This document shows, one piece after another, positions 1 through 8,392 of a DNA stretch of 31,384 bases. Location of the stretch: positions 1 through 31,384 of the forward strand of contig CAMUQE010000003.1 of NCBI GenBank assembly GCA_947096075.1, read 5' to 3'. The notes beneath the pieces are model-generated. The model did not search any database. It had not been told where the DNA came from and saw only the letters and a list, made by a program, of their open reading frames with translations. The position numbers and the translations under genes are program-made. The DNA comes from Veillonella parvula (GTDB lineage Bacteria > Bacillota > Negativicutes > Veillonellales > Veillonellaceae). Positions within the stretch are counted from its first letter, which is position 1; each line of letters opens with the position of its first letter.

Positions 1-1134
1 GTGTTTAATTAAAGACTCACTTAATAGATAATCAAGAGGCTTAACCGCTTTAGCAACTAACTCCTTAAATGCCTGTCCCCCATGATTACGCACATAATCA
101 TCTGGATCTTTGCCGTCTGGCATGGCAAGGACACGCACCTTAAAATCCGTATTTTGCAATAATTCAATAGCTCTAGCAGCCGCCTGACGACCAGCACCAT
201 CCATATCATAAGCTAACACGATTTCTTCAGCCTGCCTCATCAAGATATGTCCATGATCTCTTGTATAAGCAGTCCCCAATGATGCGACTACATTAGTAAT
301 ACCATGATTATGAGCAGATATAACATCCATATAGCCTTCTACAAGGATAGCTTGTTTTTCTTCACGAATCGTTTTATAGGCCTTATCGAAAGCAAATAAG
401 AGCTTACCTTTTTCAAAAATCGATGACTCTGGGGAGTTTAAATACTTTGGTGTACTGTCATCCATAACGCGTCCACCAAAAGCAACTACTCGCCCTTTAC
501 CATCCATAATGGGGAACATAATTCTATTTCTGAAGAAGTCATAAAATTGACCCTTTTGATTCTTTCGAACAAGATTCAACTCTAAAAGAATGGAATCATC
601 AATGCCACGGTCATGAAAGGCACGATATAACTTATCCCAACCATCAGGAGCAAAACCAAGCTTAAATGTTTCTATGGTTTCTTGTGTGAGCCCCCTCTTT
701 TTCAAATAATCTAATCCCACTTTACCAATAGAAGTTTGAGTGAGACAGTTATGGAAAAAGGTAGCCGCTAAATCAGAAGCCTCATATAGTTTTTTGCGTC
801 TTTCATCTCTAGCTCTTTGCTCAGGTGAAAGTTTCGCCTCTGGCAATGGAATATTAGCTCGATTAGCTAGCCGCTCTAGTGCCTCTACAAAGGTTAAATG
901 CTCTAACTCCATAAGAAATTTAATAGCATTCCCTGACGCATGGCAACCAAAGCAATAATAAAAACCCTTTTCAGGGGCAACGCTAAAGGATGGCGTTTTT
1001 TCATTATGGAAAGGGCAACAACCCCAATAGTTCTTGCCGCGTTTCTTTAAGGCTACATGCTCAGATACAACTGACACGATATCATTAGCATCTTTGATTT
1101 GTTCAATCAGTTCATTTTCAAAATATCGGCTCAT
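1..1134 (-). CDS. dnaG: DNA primase DnaG (N-terminal part; gene runs off the left edge)
   Basis: Primase makes the RNA primers that start leading- and lagging-strand DNA synthesis and works with the replicative helicase. I translated the 378 codons inside the window. The N-terminus has the CHC2-type zinc ribbon, with CCPFH at residues 39-43 and CFGC at 61-64 (likely ligands Cys40, His43, Cys61, Cys64). The catalytic-core motif VAFGGR follows, then the TOPRIM signatures LVEGYMD and AYDMDG. The C-terminal helicase-binding domain lies outside the window; the family is usually about 600 residues. The ATG at 1132-1134 is chosen because a GGAGG sits 7 nt upstream. The nearest gene upstream is rny, 256 nt away behind a terminator hairpin, so dnaG probably has its own promoter, although I could not identify a convincing -35/-10 pair. 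Identity is secure. Confidence 0.96.
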   Translation of the reverse strand, partial: MSRYFENELIEQIKDANDIVSVVSEHVALKKRGKNYWGCCPFHNEKTPSFSVAPEKGFYYCFGCHASGNAIKFLMELEHLTFVEALERLANRANIPLPEAKLSPEQRARDERRKKLYEASDLAATFFHNCLTQTSIGKVGLDYLKKRGLTQETIETFKLGFAPDGWDKLYRAFHDRGIDDSILLELNLVRKNQKGQFYDFFRNRIMFPIMDGKGRVVAFGGRVMDDSTPKYLNSPESSIFEKGKLLFAFDKAYKTIREEKQAILVEGYMDVISAHNHGITNVVASLGTAYTRDHGHILMRQAEEIVLAYDMDGAGRQAAARAIELLQNTDFKVRVLAMPDGKDPDDYVRNHGGQAFKELVAKAVKPLDYLLSESLIKH

Positions 1135-1245
1135 AGCCAACGCCTCCTTCCCCATATATATACTAATTCTATATACAAATAAAAATTCCTCTATTTGTAA
1201 AGCATTTTAATCAATTAAATTATTAAAAAAAGTATAAATCACTTG

Positions 1246-1307
1246 ATACGAATCATAGGAATCACCATCTACAACACAGTGTACATGATGATTCCTATAC
1301 GCCGTAT
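1246..1307. repeat. Imperfect inverted repeat between rny and dnaG
   Basis: A 10-bp perfect inverted repeat, ATAGGAATCA at 1255-1264 and TGATTCCTAT at 1289-1298, encloses a 24-nt loop. The loop itself holds ACAC-A-GTGT (1274-1282). Outside the stem, after a 4x4-nt mismatch, ATACG (1246-1250) can pair with CGTAT (1303-1307). Transcribed on either strand it would fold into a long hairpin with an internal loop. It lies after the rny terminator and about 110 nt before the dnaG start. I recognise no known RNA family here. It could be a dnaG leader structure, a small RNA or a dispersed repeat unit. Confidence 0.5.
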
Positions 1308-1341
1308 ATAGCGATATGTAATTACCAAAACTTTGATAACA

Positions 1342-1371
1342 ATAGGCTGCAATGAAAACATTGCAGCCTAT
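1342..1371 (-). terminator. Terminator hairpin downstream of rny
   Basis: There is a perfect 13-bp stem (ATAGGCTGCAATG and its complement) with a 4-nt loop, 20 nt past the rny stop codon. On the minus strand the tract after the stem (TGTTATC) is only weakly T-rich. The stem is strong enough to act as a terminator or as a 3'-end stabiliser for the rny transcript. Confidence 0.7.
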
Positions 1372-1390
1372 ACTTATCGCTTATTGCATA

Positions 1391-2935
1391 TTATTTTGCG
1401 TAATCCACAACGCGAGTTTCACGAATAATTACGACCTTAATTTGGCCTGGATATTCAAGTTCTGACTCGATGCGTTTTACGATATTCCGAACGAGTAATG
1501 TAGACTCAGCTTCATCAATCTTATCCGGCTTTACTACAACGCGAATCTCACGACCGGCTTGAATAGCAAAACATTTTTCAACGCCTTCGAAGGATTCAGC
1601 GATTTCTTCCAATTTAGATAAACGTTTTAAGTAGTTCTCTAATGTTTCTCGACGTGCTCCTGGACGAGCCGCGGAGATAGCATCAGCAGCAGCTACTAAT
1701 ACAGCCTCTACAGTTTGGAACTCTTCATCACCATGATGAGCACCAATACAGTTGATTACTGCTGCACTTTCACGATATTTACGAGCCACATCAACACCGA
1801 TTTGAACATGAGAACCCTCAAGTTCGCGGTCCAATGCTTTACCAATATCATGAATCAAACCACCTCGTTTAGCCAAAGTTACATCACAGCCTAGTTCAGC
1901 TGCCATTAAACCTGCTAAATGAGATACTTCAATGGAATGTTTCAATACGTTTTGACCATAACTAGTACGATATTTCAAACGACCTAAAATCTTAACAATT
2001 TCAGGATGTAAGCCGTGAACATCAGCTTCAAATGTTGCTTGTTCACCAGCCTCTTTAATAGTTTGGTCCACCTCTTTACGAGCTTTACCAACCATTTCTT
2101 CAATACGAGCTGGATGGATACGACCATCTACAATCAATTTTTCCAGAGCAATACGAGCCACTTCACGACGAATTGGATCGAAGCCGGAAAGAATAACTGC
2201 TTCTGGTGTGTCATCGATAATCAAATCAATACCTGTTAATGTTTCGAGTGCACGAATGTTACGGCCTTCGCGACCAATAATGCGCCCCTTCATTTCATCA
2301 TTAGGCAATGCCACTACGGATACGGTAGTTTCCGCTACATGGTCAGCTGCACAACGTTGGATGGCAGAGGAGATAATTTCTTTCGCTTTTTTCTCCGACT
2401 CATCCTTAGCTTGCTGCTCCATTTCCTTAACCATAATCGCCGTTTCATGGCGAATTTCTTGTTCCACATTCGTTAACAAGATATTTTTTGCTTCTTCGAA
2501 CGTCATGCCAGAAATACGTTCCAATTCTGCCATTTGTTTTTCATACAAAGCTTCTACCTTTTCACGGCTTTGGGCTAAGTCAGCTTCTTTGCGATGTAAA
2601 GCTTCCTCTTTGTGCTCAATATTGTCTAATTTTTTATCCAAAGATTCTTCTTTTTGAAGAATACGACGTTCCATACGTTGAAGTTCAGAACGACGATCTT
2701 TATTTTCTCGTTCCACATCAGAACGGAGCTTATGAATTTCTTCTTTCGCTTCTAATAAAGCTTCTTTCTTTTTAGACTCAGCTGTGCGTTCACCATTTGC
2801 AATGATGCGTGCAGCCTCTTGCTCAGCTTGATTCAGTTTTCCTTCAGCAATATTTTTTCTTAAAAAATAGCCTACCCCTAGTCCAATCAGTACCATTACC
2901 ACTGCAATTAGACTATACTCTAAAATTTCTTTCAC
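1391..2935 (-). CDS. rny: Ribonuclease Y
   Basis: RNase Y is the membrane-anchored endoribonuclease that starts bulk mRNA decay in many Firmicutes. The 514-residue product has the family layout and length (about 520). An N-terminal membrane segment spans about residues 7-26. A long charged coiled coil covers about 30-190. The KH RNA-binding domain carries GRIIGREGRN at 217-226. The HD phosphohydrolase domain has the HD pair at 362-363 and a later HHGDEE. The gene has its own TTGACA-17-TAAAAT promoter and a terminator hairpin. The start is unusual: the reported GTG at 2933-2935 lies inside the Shine-Dalgarno sequence, while the best-spaced in-frame codon is an ATT at 2924-2926. The protein differs by only three residues between these choices. 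Confidence 0.96.
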   Translation of the reverse strand: MKEILEYSLIAVVMVLIGLGVGYFLRKNIAEGKLNQAEQEAARIIANGERTAESKKKEALLEAKEEIHKLRSDVERENKDRRSELQRMERRILQKEESLDKKLDNIEHKEEALHRKEADLAQSREKVEALYEKQMAELERISGMTFEEAKNILLTNVEQEIRHETAIMVKEMEQQAKDESEKKAKEIISSAIQRCAADHVAETTVSVVALPNDEMKGRIIGREGRNIRALETLTGIDLIIDDTPEAVILSGFDPIRREVARIALEKLIVDGRIHPARIEEMVGKARKEVDQTIKEAGEQATFEADVHGLHPEIVKILGRLKYRTSYGQNVLKHSIEVSHLAGLMAAELGCDVTLAKRGGLIHDIGKALDRELEGSHVQIGVDVARKYRESAAVINCIGAHHGDEEFQTVEAVLVAAADAISAARPGARRETLENYLKRLSKLEEIAESFEGVEKCFAIQAGREIRVVVKPDKIDEAESTLLVRNIVKRIESELEYPGQIKVVIIRETRVVDYAK

Positions 2936-2941
2936 CTCCTT
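2932..2941 (-). promoter_or_regulatory. Perfect 10-nt Shine-Dalgarno that conflicts with the rny GTG start
   Basis: The minus strand reads AAGGAGGTGA, complementary to the usual 3' end of 16S rRNA over all ten bases. The only nearby in-frame conventional start, GTG, is part of this sequence. Eight bases after GGAGG comes an in-frame ATT (2924-2926); the first in-frame ATG is codon 14, inside the membrane segment. A TAA at 2942-2944 ending a 16-codon upstream frame abuts the site. Confidence 0.6.
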
Positions 2942-3042
2942 TTAAGTTCTCAAAATTGAGCTTTCATGCTCCTTTTTATGCCCTTTATGCATTAAATTAT
3001 CAATTAGCCATATCATCATATAAATAAATAAGGCTATTATTA

Positions 3043-3071
3043 ATTTTAGACTTCAAAGCCCTTTCTGTCAA
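3043..3071 (-). promoter_or_regulatory. Sigma-A type promoter for rny
   Basis: On the minus strand there is a perfect -35 TTGACA (3066-3071), a 17-bp spacer and a -10 TAAAAT (3043-3048). Predicted transcription starts near 3036, giving a leader of about 100 nt before rny. It lies just after the recX stop codon and separates rny from the recA-recX transcript. Confidence 0.8.
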
Positions 3072-3110
3072 GATTTTACAAGCTTAGTAAGGCCTCTCAA
3101 AAAGCATAAT

Positions 3111-3554
3111 TTATTCATAAAAATCATTGTATACAATTTGAATTGTGCTTGTTGAGAAACCTCTGTATTTGAGAAAATTAAATACCTTTGCCCGAGGAGC
3201 CCGCTCTTCATTAAGAATAGAACCAAATTTTTTCTCTACCACCCGATAAGCAGCTTTTACCTCATCATAAGCAGAAATTTCTTGAGGAATCGCAAGTCCT
3301 CGAAGTTTCATTTTTTGCTTAATCACATAAGCACCGTATTTCTGTTCTTTCATCAAATAGGCTAATACTTGCTCAGATAAACGTTCATCATTAATATAAT
3401 CATAATCTCTAAGGCGCTCAAGGACCCTCTCAATGATAGGGTCCTCGAATTGTTTACGTCTCATTTTTTGTGTCAGTTCATAAGAACTAAGAAAGCGTTG
3501 AGCTAGGAATCGATATGCTTGGTCCATAGCAGCTTGCATCGTTTCGTCACTCAT
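3111..3554 (-). CDS. recX: Regulatory protein RecX
   Basis: RecX binds RecA filaments and inhibits or modulates recombination and the co-protease activity of RecA. The 147-residue protein is a short, highly charged, all-helical member of the family. It has the typical start AMDQAYRFLAQRFLSSYELTQKM and the conserved repeat element LRDYDYINDERL. The C-terminal part FNFLKYRGFSTSTIQ matches the last helical repeat. It begins 2 nt after the recA stop codon, so it is almost certainly co-transcribed and perhaps translationally coupled; its own ribosome site (GAAG) is weak. At 147 residues it is close to the short, proteobacterial-size RecX rather than the roughly 260-residue Bacillus form. Confidence 0.92.
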   Translation of the reverse strand: MSDETMQAAMDQAYRFLAQRFLSSYELTQKMRRKQFEDPIIERVLERLRDYDYINDERLSEQVLAYLMKEQKYGAYVIKQKMKLRGLAIPQEISAYDEVKAAYRVVEKKFGSILNEERAPRAKVFNFLKYRGFSTSTIQIVYNDFYE

Positions 3555-3556
3555 GA

Positions 3557-4597
3557 TTATACTTCTTCAGTTACTTCTTCACCGATCACATCAATTTCTT
3601 CAGTACCAACAGCTAATGTATCACGAATAATGCGATCGATTTCATCAGCTATTTGTGGATTGTCTAGCAAGTATTGTTTAGCCGCTTCCTTACCTTGGCC
3701 CATACGTTCCCCATTATAAGAATACCAAGCACCAGATTTATTAATAATTTCCATATTTGTACCAATATCAATAAGTGTGCCAGTTTTAGAAATACCTTCG
3801 CCATACATCAAATCAAATTCAGCGGTCTTAAATGGAGGTGCCACCTTATTTTTAACAACTTTGACTTTTGTGCGAGCACCAACATTTTCGTTATTTGCTT
3901 TGATCAATTCCCCTTTACGAACATCAAGACGCACAGAAGAATAGAATTTCAACGCACGACCACCAGTTGTTGTTTCAGGATTACCAAACATAACACCTAC
4001 TTTTTCACGCAATTGGTTGATGAAGATAACAACTGTTTTGGATTTACTGATGATACCAGTCAATTTACGCAAGGCTTTACTCATCAAACGAGCTTGTAAA
4101 CCTACATGAGCGTCACCCATTTCACCATCAATTTCCGCTTTAGGTACCAATGCTGCTACGGAGTCAACTACAACAATATCTACTGCACCACTGCGAACAA
4201 GGGCTTCTGTAATTTCAAGAGCTTGTTCTCCATTATCTGGTTGAGAAATCAACAAATTATTGATATCTACACCCAAATTGCGAGCATATACAGGATCCAT
4301 CGCATGCTCCGCATCAATAAATGCTGCAATACCACCTTGTTTTTGAGCTTCTGCTACCGCGTGAAGAGCTACTGTTGTTTTACCAGAAGATTCTGGACCA
4401 TAGATTTCAATTACACGACCACGAGGAAAACCACCTACACCAACAGCAATATCGATAGCTAGAGAACCAGAGGAAATCACCTCTACATTCATGCGATCTG
4501 CCGCCTCACCAAGACGCATAATAGCACCTTTACCAAAATCTTTTTCAATTTGTTTTAATGCGTTATCCAACGCTGCTTGTCTACCATCTACAGCCAT
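3557..4597 (-). CDS. recA: Recombinase RecA
   Basis: RecA forms filaments on single-stranded DNA for homologous recombination and induces LexA self-cleavage. The 346-residue protein is full length. The Walker A motif GPESSGKT is at residues 67-74, the Walker B region is IVVVDSVAAL, the L1 loop region is GDAHVGLQARLMS, and the L2 region FGNPETTTGGRALKFYSS follows INQLREKVGV. The C-terminus is acidic, as usual. The ATG is preceded by AAAAGGGG with proper spacing, inside the end of cinA; the two genes are 4 nt apart. The cluster rimO-cinA-recA-recX is probably one transcript. I looked for a GAAC-N4-GTTC LexA box upstream of rimO, cinA and recA and saw none. Confidence 0.99.
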   Translation of the reverse strand: MAVDGRQAALDNALKQIEKDFGKGAIMRLGEAADRMNVEVISSGSLAIDIAVGVGGFPRGRVIEIYGPESSGKTTVALHAVAEAQKQGGIAAFIDAEHAMDPVYARNLGVDINNLLISQPDNGEQALEITEALVRSGAVDIVVVDSVAALVPKAEIDGEMGDAHVGLQARLMSKALRKLTGIISKSKTVVIFINQLREKVGVMFGNPETTTGGRALKFYSSVRLDVRKGELIKANNENVGARTKVKVVKNKVAPPFKTAEFDLMYGEGISKTGTLIDIGTNMEIINKSGAWYSYNGERMGQGKEAAKQYLLDNPQIADEIDRIIRDTLAVGTEEIDVIGEEVTEEV

Positions 4598-4601
4598 TAT
4601 T

Positions 4602-5849
4602 TTATTTCCCCTTTTCTGTTATATAAGTATAAACATAGTAAAGTGCTAGCTCTGCTGCACTTTGTCTAATATCTTCTCGATTGCCAATTAAATTAGCTTT
4701 ATGGGCTACCGTACCATGTGGACCAGTAACACCAAACCAAACAAGACCAACAGGCTTTTCTAGCGTACCGCCTCCAGGACCAGCTATGCCTGTCGTAGAA
4801 ACAGCATATGTTGTTTGACCAACAATTCGTGCCCCCTCTGCCATAGCCTTAGCCACTTGCTCACTAACAGCACCATACGCATCTAGCATATCTTGTGGTA
4901 CACCTAAAACACGATGTTTCACATCATTACTATACGAGATGACACCGCCCATATAGTACTCACTACTACCACTGACATTAGTAAGAAGCTTTCCAACCAA
5001 TCCTGATGTACAAGATTCAGCAGTACTAATAGTGCTGTGTTCCTTTAGCAAGGTACGGCCTAGTGTTTCCTCCATAGAAATCGTTAAGTCGCGTCCTACG
5101 CGAGAACCTAAACGCTCTCGTATGATTGCATCCCAAGGGTTAAGTAGTTCTTGCGCCGCTTCTAATGTTTCAGCCTTAGCAGTGATACGAACCTCAATGT
5201 AGCCCTTTTTAATGAGCAAAGCGATCGTCGGATTAGATTGCTTCTTAATGAGATCCATCAAGGTGCTTTCTAAATCAATTTCACGAATATCATATACACC
5301 ATAACGATAAGATGTAACAACACCTTGAGAACCAAATCGACCATTTAAATAAGGAACTACGCTCTCTTGAAACGTTCCCTTCATTTCTCCAGGAGGTCCA
5401 GGCAGAAGTATGTATGTAGTGTCACCATCTTCAACGACTACACCTGGTGCAACTCCAACAGGGTTATATAATACCTTCGCCTCTTCTGGTAATTGTGCCT
5501 CTCGCCGACTCGCATCAGGTATAGTACGGTTTACACTTTTAAAAAACCGTTCAAGCTCATTCATGGCCTCTTGATTAAACACAATAGGTCTGCCAATTGA
5601 ATCGGCAAGTACATTACGTGTAATATCACCCTGCGTAGGTCCTAACCCACCAGTACTAATAACGATATCAGCCCTTGTACTAGCGAGCTGAAAGACTTCA
5701 GCCATTCGTTTCGGATTATCACCTACCACTGATTGATGGGCAATGGTATATCCTAATTTATTTAACTCTTGTGCTAGCCATGATACATTCGTATTTACTG
5801 TATCACCTAGCAATAATTCTGAGCCTGTAGAAATAAGTTCTACAATCAT
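4602..5849 (-). CDS. cinA: CinA: competence/damage-inducible protein with NMN deamidase domain
   Basis: CinA proteins join an N-terminal MoaB/MogA-like domain, a pyrophosphatase-like module acting on ADP-ribose-type nucleotides, to a C-terminal nicotinamide-mononucleotide deamidase domain of NAD salvage. The 415-residue length fits the two-domain form. STGGLGPTQGD is at about 65-75 in the first domain. STAESCTSGLVG (about 275-286) and the later STTGIAGPGGG mark the CinA C-terminal domain. The ATG is preceded by GGAGGTGATCTG. It lies between rimO (37 nt) and recA (4 nt). In many Firmicutes pgsA sits between rimO and cinA, and it is absent here. The historical name reflects co-transcription with recA; a direct role in competence is not shown by the sequence. 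Confidence 0.96.
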   Translation of the reverse strand: MIVELISTGSELLLGDTVNTNVSWLAQELNKLGYTIAHQSVVGDNPKRMAEVFQLASTRADIVISTGGLGPTQGDITRNVLADSIGRPIVFNQEAMNELERFFKSVNRTIPDASRREAQLPEEAKVLYNPVGVAPGVVVEDGDTTYILLPGPPGEMKGTFQESVVPYLNGRFGSQGVVTSYRYGVYDIREIDLESTLMDLIKKQSNPTIALLIKKGYIEVRITAKAETLEAAQELLNPWDAIIRERLGSRVGRDLTISMEETLGRTLLKEHSTISTAESCTSGLVGKLLTNVSGSSEYYMGGVISYSNDVKHRVLGVPQDMLDAYGAVSEQVAKAMAEGARIVGQTTYAVSTTGIAGPGGGTLEKPVGLVWFGVTGPHGTVAHKANLIGNREDIRQSAAELALYYVYTYITEKGK

Positions 5850-5886
5850 CAGATCACCTCCACAATCGAATGTATCGAACTGTGTA

Positions 5887-7233
5887 TTATTCTACAACCG
5901 TAGCTACTACATCATAAGCAAAGCCTTGCTCTACTTGTACCTTAAGAATATCACCAGGTTGAATGTCTTCACCGCAGTCTTCAATGTACATATTACCATC
6001 TACATCAGGTGCTTGAGATTTCAATCGACCTTTTGCAAGCAATGTGTTATTCTCGCCTTTTTCGATTTCCTCTACCATCGCATAATCAATGGTACCTTCT
6101 AAATCGCAATTGTTCTCTTCAGAAATAGCAGCTTGGATGGACATAAGAACGTGATAACGCTCTTCTTTGACCTCTTCTGGTATTTGGTCTTCACGAGCAC
6201 CCGCTGGTGTGCCAGCCTCTTGAGAATATGTAAATACGCCCATGTTATCAAATTTGATTTCTTTTACAAAGTCACAAAGTTCCTCAAATTGTTCATCTGT
6301 TTCACCAGGAAATCCAACGATGATAGAGGTGCGCAATGTAATATGAGTCGGCGCATTTCTAATTTTCTTAAGCAAACGCTCAATATCATTGCGATCGTCT
6401 CGGCGATTCATTTGTTTCAAGATATCGTTATTAACATGTTGCAATGGAATATCTACATATTTACAAAGCTTTGGCTCATTAACGATAATATCTAACAATT
6501 CATCAGAGAAGAATGTCGGATATAGGTATAGCATGCGAATCCATTCTATGCCCTCTACAGTTGTTAATTCTTTTAACAATGTAGTCAACAATGGTTTACC
6601 ATTATTAAGGTCAATGCCATAACTTGTTGTATCTTGAGCGATAAGGACAACTTCCTTAACCCCTGTCGCTGCCAATCGTTCCACTTCAGCCTTGATAGAC
6701 TCGATAGTCCGACTACGGAATGCACCGCGTACCTTTGGAATAATACAGAATGTACACCCGTTATTACAGCCTTCTGCAATTTTAACATATGCACTATAAC
6801 GAGGTGTTGTTTGAATACGAGGCATGCGCTCATCATAGATATTCGTAATATTTTCCATTATACAACTACGATTGCCGTGCTCAATAGCATCAACGGCTAC
6901 CATAACTTGATCCCATGCACCGGTACCGATTAATGCATCAATTTCAGGAATTTCTTGGAATAATTCATCCTGATATTGTTGGCTAAGACAACCTGCTACG
7001 ATAAGGCCCTTACAAGCACCATCTTCCTTATATTGAGCAACCTCAAGGATGGTATTAATAGACTCAGCCTTAGCTTTCTCAATAAAAGTACAGGTATTTA
7101 CAACGATAAGATCTGCTTCGCTTAGGTCCTCTGTAATTGAATAGCCATTATCTCGCAATAATCCTAACATTACCTCTGTATCTACTAAATTTTTAGCACA
7201 ACCTAGGCTAACATATCCTAATTTTTTCCCCAT
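5887..7233 (-). CDS. rimO: Ribosomal protein S12 methylthiotransferase RimO
   Basis: RimO is a radical-SAM enzyme that methylthiolates a conserved aspartate of ribosomal protein S12. From the chosen start the protein has 448 residues. The N-terminal MTTase domain has its three cluster cysteines at about 12 (LGCAKN), 48 (NTCTF) and 82 (AGCLS). The radical-SAM motif CNNGCTFC is at 156-163. A C-terminal TRAM domain (from about 375) binds substrate. The order and the S12-type sequence LGCAKNLVDTE separate it from MiaB. I chose the ATG at 7231-7233 because AAAGGA lies 5-6 nt upstream; a GTG six codons earlier has no good ribosome site. It follows the solute-binding protein gene by 59 nt and precedes cinA. 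Confidence 0.96.
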   Translation of the reverse strand: MGKKLGYVSLGCAKNLVDTEVMLGLLRDNGYSITEDLSEADLIVVNTCTFIEKAKAESINTILEVAQYKEDGACKGLIVAGCLSQQYQDELFQEIPEIDALIGTGAWDQVMVAVDAIEHGNRSCIMENITNIYDERMPRIQTTPRYSAYVKIAEGCNNGCTFCIIPKVRGAFRSRTIESIKAEVERLAATGVKEVVLIAQDTTSYGIDLNNGKPLLTTLLKELTTVEGIEWIRMLYLYPTFFSDELLDIIVNEPKLCKYVDIPLQHVNNDILKQMNRRDDRNDIERLLKKIRNAPTHITLRTSIIVGFPGETDEQFEELCDFVKEIKFDNMGVFTYSQEAGTPAGAREDQIPEEVKEERYHVLMSIQAAISEENNCDLEGTIDYAMVEEIEKGENNTLLAKGRLKSQAPDVDGNMYIEDCGEDIQPGDILKVQVEQGFAYDVVATVVE

Positions 7234-7292
7234 TCCATATCCTTTCGTCACTAGATTCTTTTTTATTTATTTCTTGGATTTATACAACTGAC

Positions 7293-8330
7293 TTAGTCCT
7301 TACGGAATCGTACCTGGCTAACCCAATGATTTAACAATAACTTTTTACCTTCTAGGGTATAACCACCATTCACAGGCCATAACACTAAATCATGCCCTAT
7401 AGAATCTTTTGGCTCATCCATCTCAGGATTAGTAAATATATAGGTAAAATTCTTTTCTACCATATATTTCGCCGTTTTAGAAGATAGTAACCAATTAATA
7501 AACTCTACACTATCTGCTTTATGTTTTGAATTTTTTAAAACGGCAGCACCAGTCACATAATAAGACGTACCATCTTTAGGATAAATGATCTTAATTGGAT
7601 ACCCATGATGACTATATTGTGCCGCATCAGACAAGTTACCAATACCAATATTTGTCTCCCCTAGCGCAGTTAAGCGTATTGGAGTAGACAAAAATTTAGC
7701 ATGTTGAACCACATGAGGCTTCAAACTATACAAGTATTCAAGAGCCTCTGGTTCCCCTTTGTACTCTACCATATTGTATAACAAATTGGCCGCATTCTGA
7801 GATGCTACAAAATCAGTCATAACGATAGACCAATCACCTTGTTTTCCCAATGTTTCCCATGTAGTAATATATTTACCAATGCCATTATGGAAGGTATCAT
7901 TCTGAACAAATACGATTGGATCGTACCAGAGACCAACCCAATAGCCATTTGGATCCTTTAGATTATCACGTACCTCGTCAATACGTTCATTGACGATGGG
8001 CATATATTTACCTGCATTGGCACCAACTACGAGATTATCTTCAGAAGTTAGCACCAAATCACCAGAAGTATCAGCCACGGTAGAAGCCGACCGTAGCGAC
8101 ATTTGTTCCTCTGTAAGAGGCATTACAGTAACTTTTACCTTTTGTTCCTCTTCATAACGCTCAGCAAGCATAGCTGTCAAAGTATTAGGTAAGTCCGTAT
8201 AGACTATAATTTCACCACGAATAGGCTCTTTGGCCTGTTCTATTTGTTCTTGTTGGTAAAAGTTTATACCATAAATCAACATTCCTACCACAAATAATGC
8301 TAAGATGCTCGGAGCAATCCATCGTTTCAT
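7293..8330 (-). CDS. Membrane-anchored extracellular solute-binding protein (Fbp/PhnS-like), orphan
   Basis: The 345-residue protein resembles the periplasmic-binding-protein type 2 family that includes ferric-iron and aminoethylphosphonate binders. Supporting segments are EIIVYTDLPNTLTAMLAERYEEE near the start, GYWVGLWYDPIVF in the middle, TALGETNIGIGNLSDAAQYSHH, YPKDGTSYYVTGAAVLKNS and the closing helix VEFINWLLSS. Residues 6-25 are a hydrophobic segment without a lipobox cysteine and without a clear cleavage site, suggesting an uncleaved inner-membrane anchor with the domain in the periplasm. No permease or ATPase of this transporter type is adjacent. It starts 62 nt after ygiQ, with a hairpin between, and its GGGAGG ribosome site is good. 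The ligand is unknown; a partnerless sensor or scavenger role is possible. Confidence 0.8.
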   Translation of the reverse strand: MKRWIAPSILALFVVGMLIYGINFYQQEQIEQAKEPIRGEIIVYTDLPNTLTAMLAERYEEEQKVKVTVMPLTEEQMSLRSASTVADTSGDLVLTSEDNLVVGANAGKYMPIVNERIDEVRDNLKDPNGYWVGLWYDPIVFVQNDTFHNGIGKYITTWETLGKQGDWSIVMTDFVASQNAANLLYNMVEYKGEPEALEYLYSLKPHVVQHAKFLSTPIRLTALGETNIGIGNLSDAAQYSHHGYPIKIIYPKDGTSYYVTGAAVLKNSKHKADSVEFINWLLSSKTAKYMVEKNFTYIFTNPEMDEPKDSIGHDLVLWPVNGGYTLEGKKLLLNHWVSQVRFRKD

Positions 8331-8365
8331 ATATGCCTCCCATAAGACATAAAGTATCTTAAAAT

Positions 8366-8387
8366 GAGAGTAGCTAGAGCTACTCTC
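8366..8387 (-). terminator. Terminator hairpin after ygiQ
   Basis: A perfect 9-bp stem GAGAGTAGC / GCTACTCTC with a 4-nt loop begins 5 nt after the ygiQ stop codon. On the minus strand it is followed by ATTTTAAG, a short T-tract. It would end or attenuate the ftsK-rodZ-ygiQ transcript before the solute-binding protein gene. Confidence 0.7.
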
Positions 8388-8392
8388 TAGGT

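Noticed and set aside
740..958. Open plus-strand frame of about 70 codons inside dnaG
   Set aside because: It lies antisense to the zinc-ribbon and core region of dnaG, which translates cleanly with family motifs on the minus strand. The plus frame has no ribosome site and no recognisable protein.
1141..1260. dnaG promoter in the AT-rich stretch upstream
   Set aside because: Several -10-like TATA words and a TTTACA occur, but no pair has acceptable spacing, and such words are expected by chance in AT-rich DNA.
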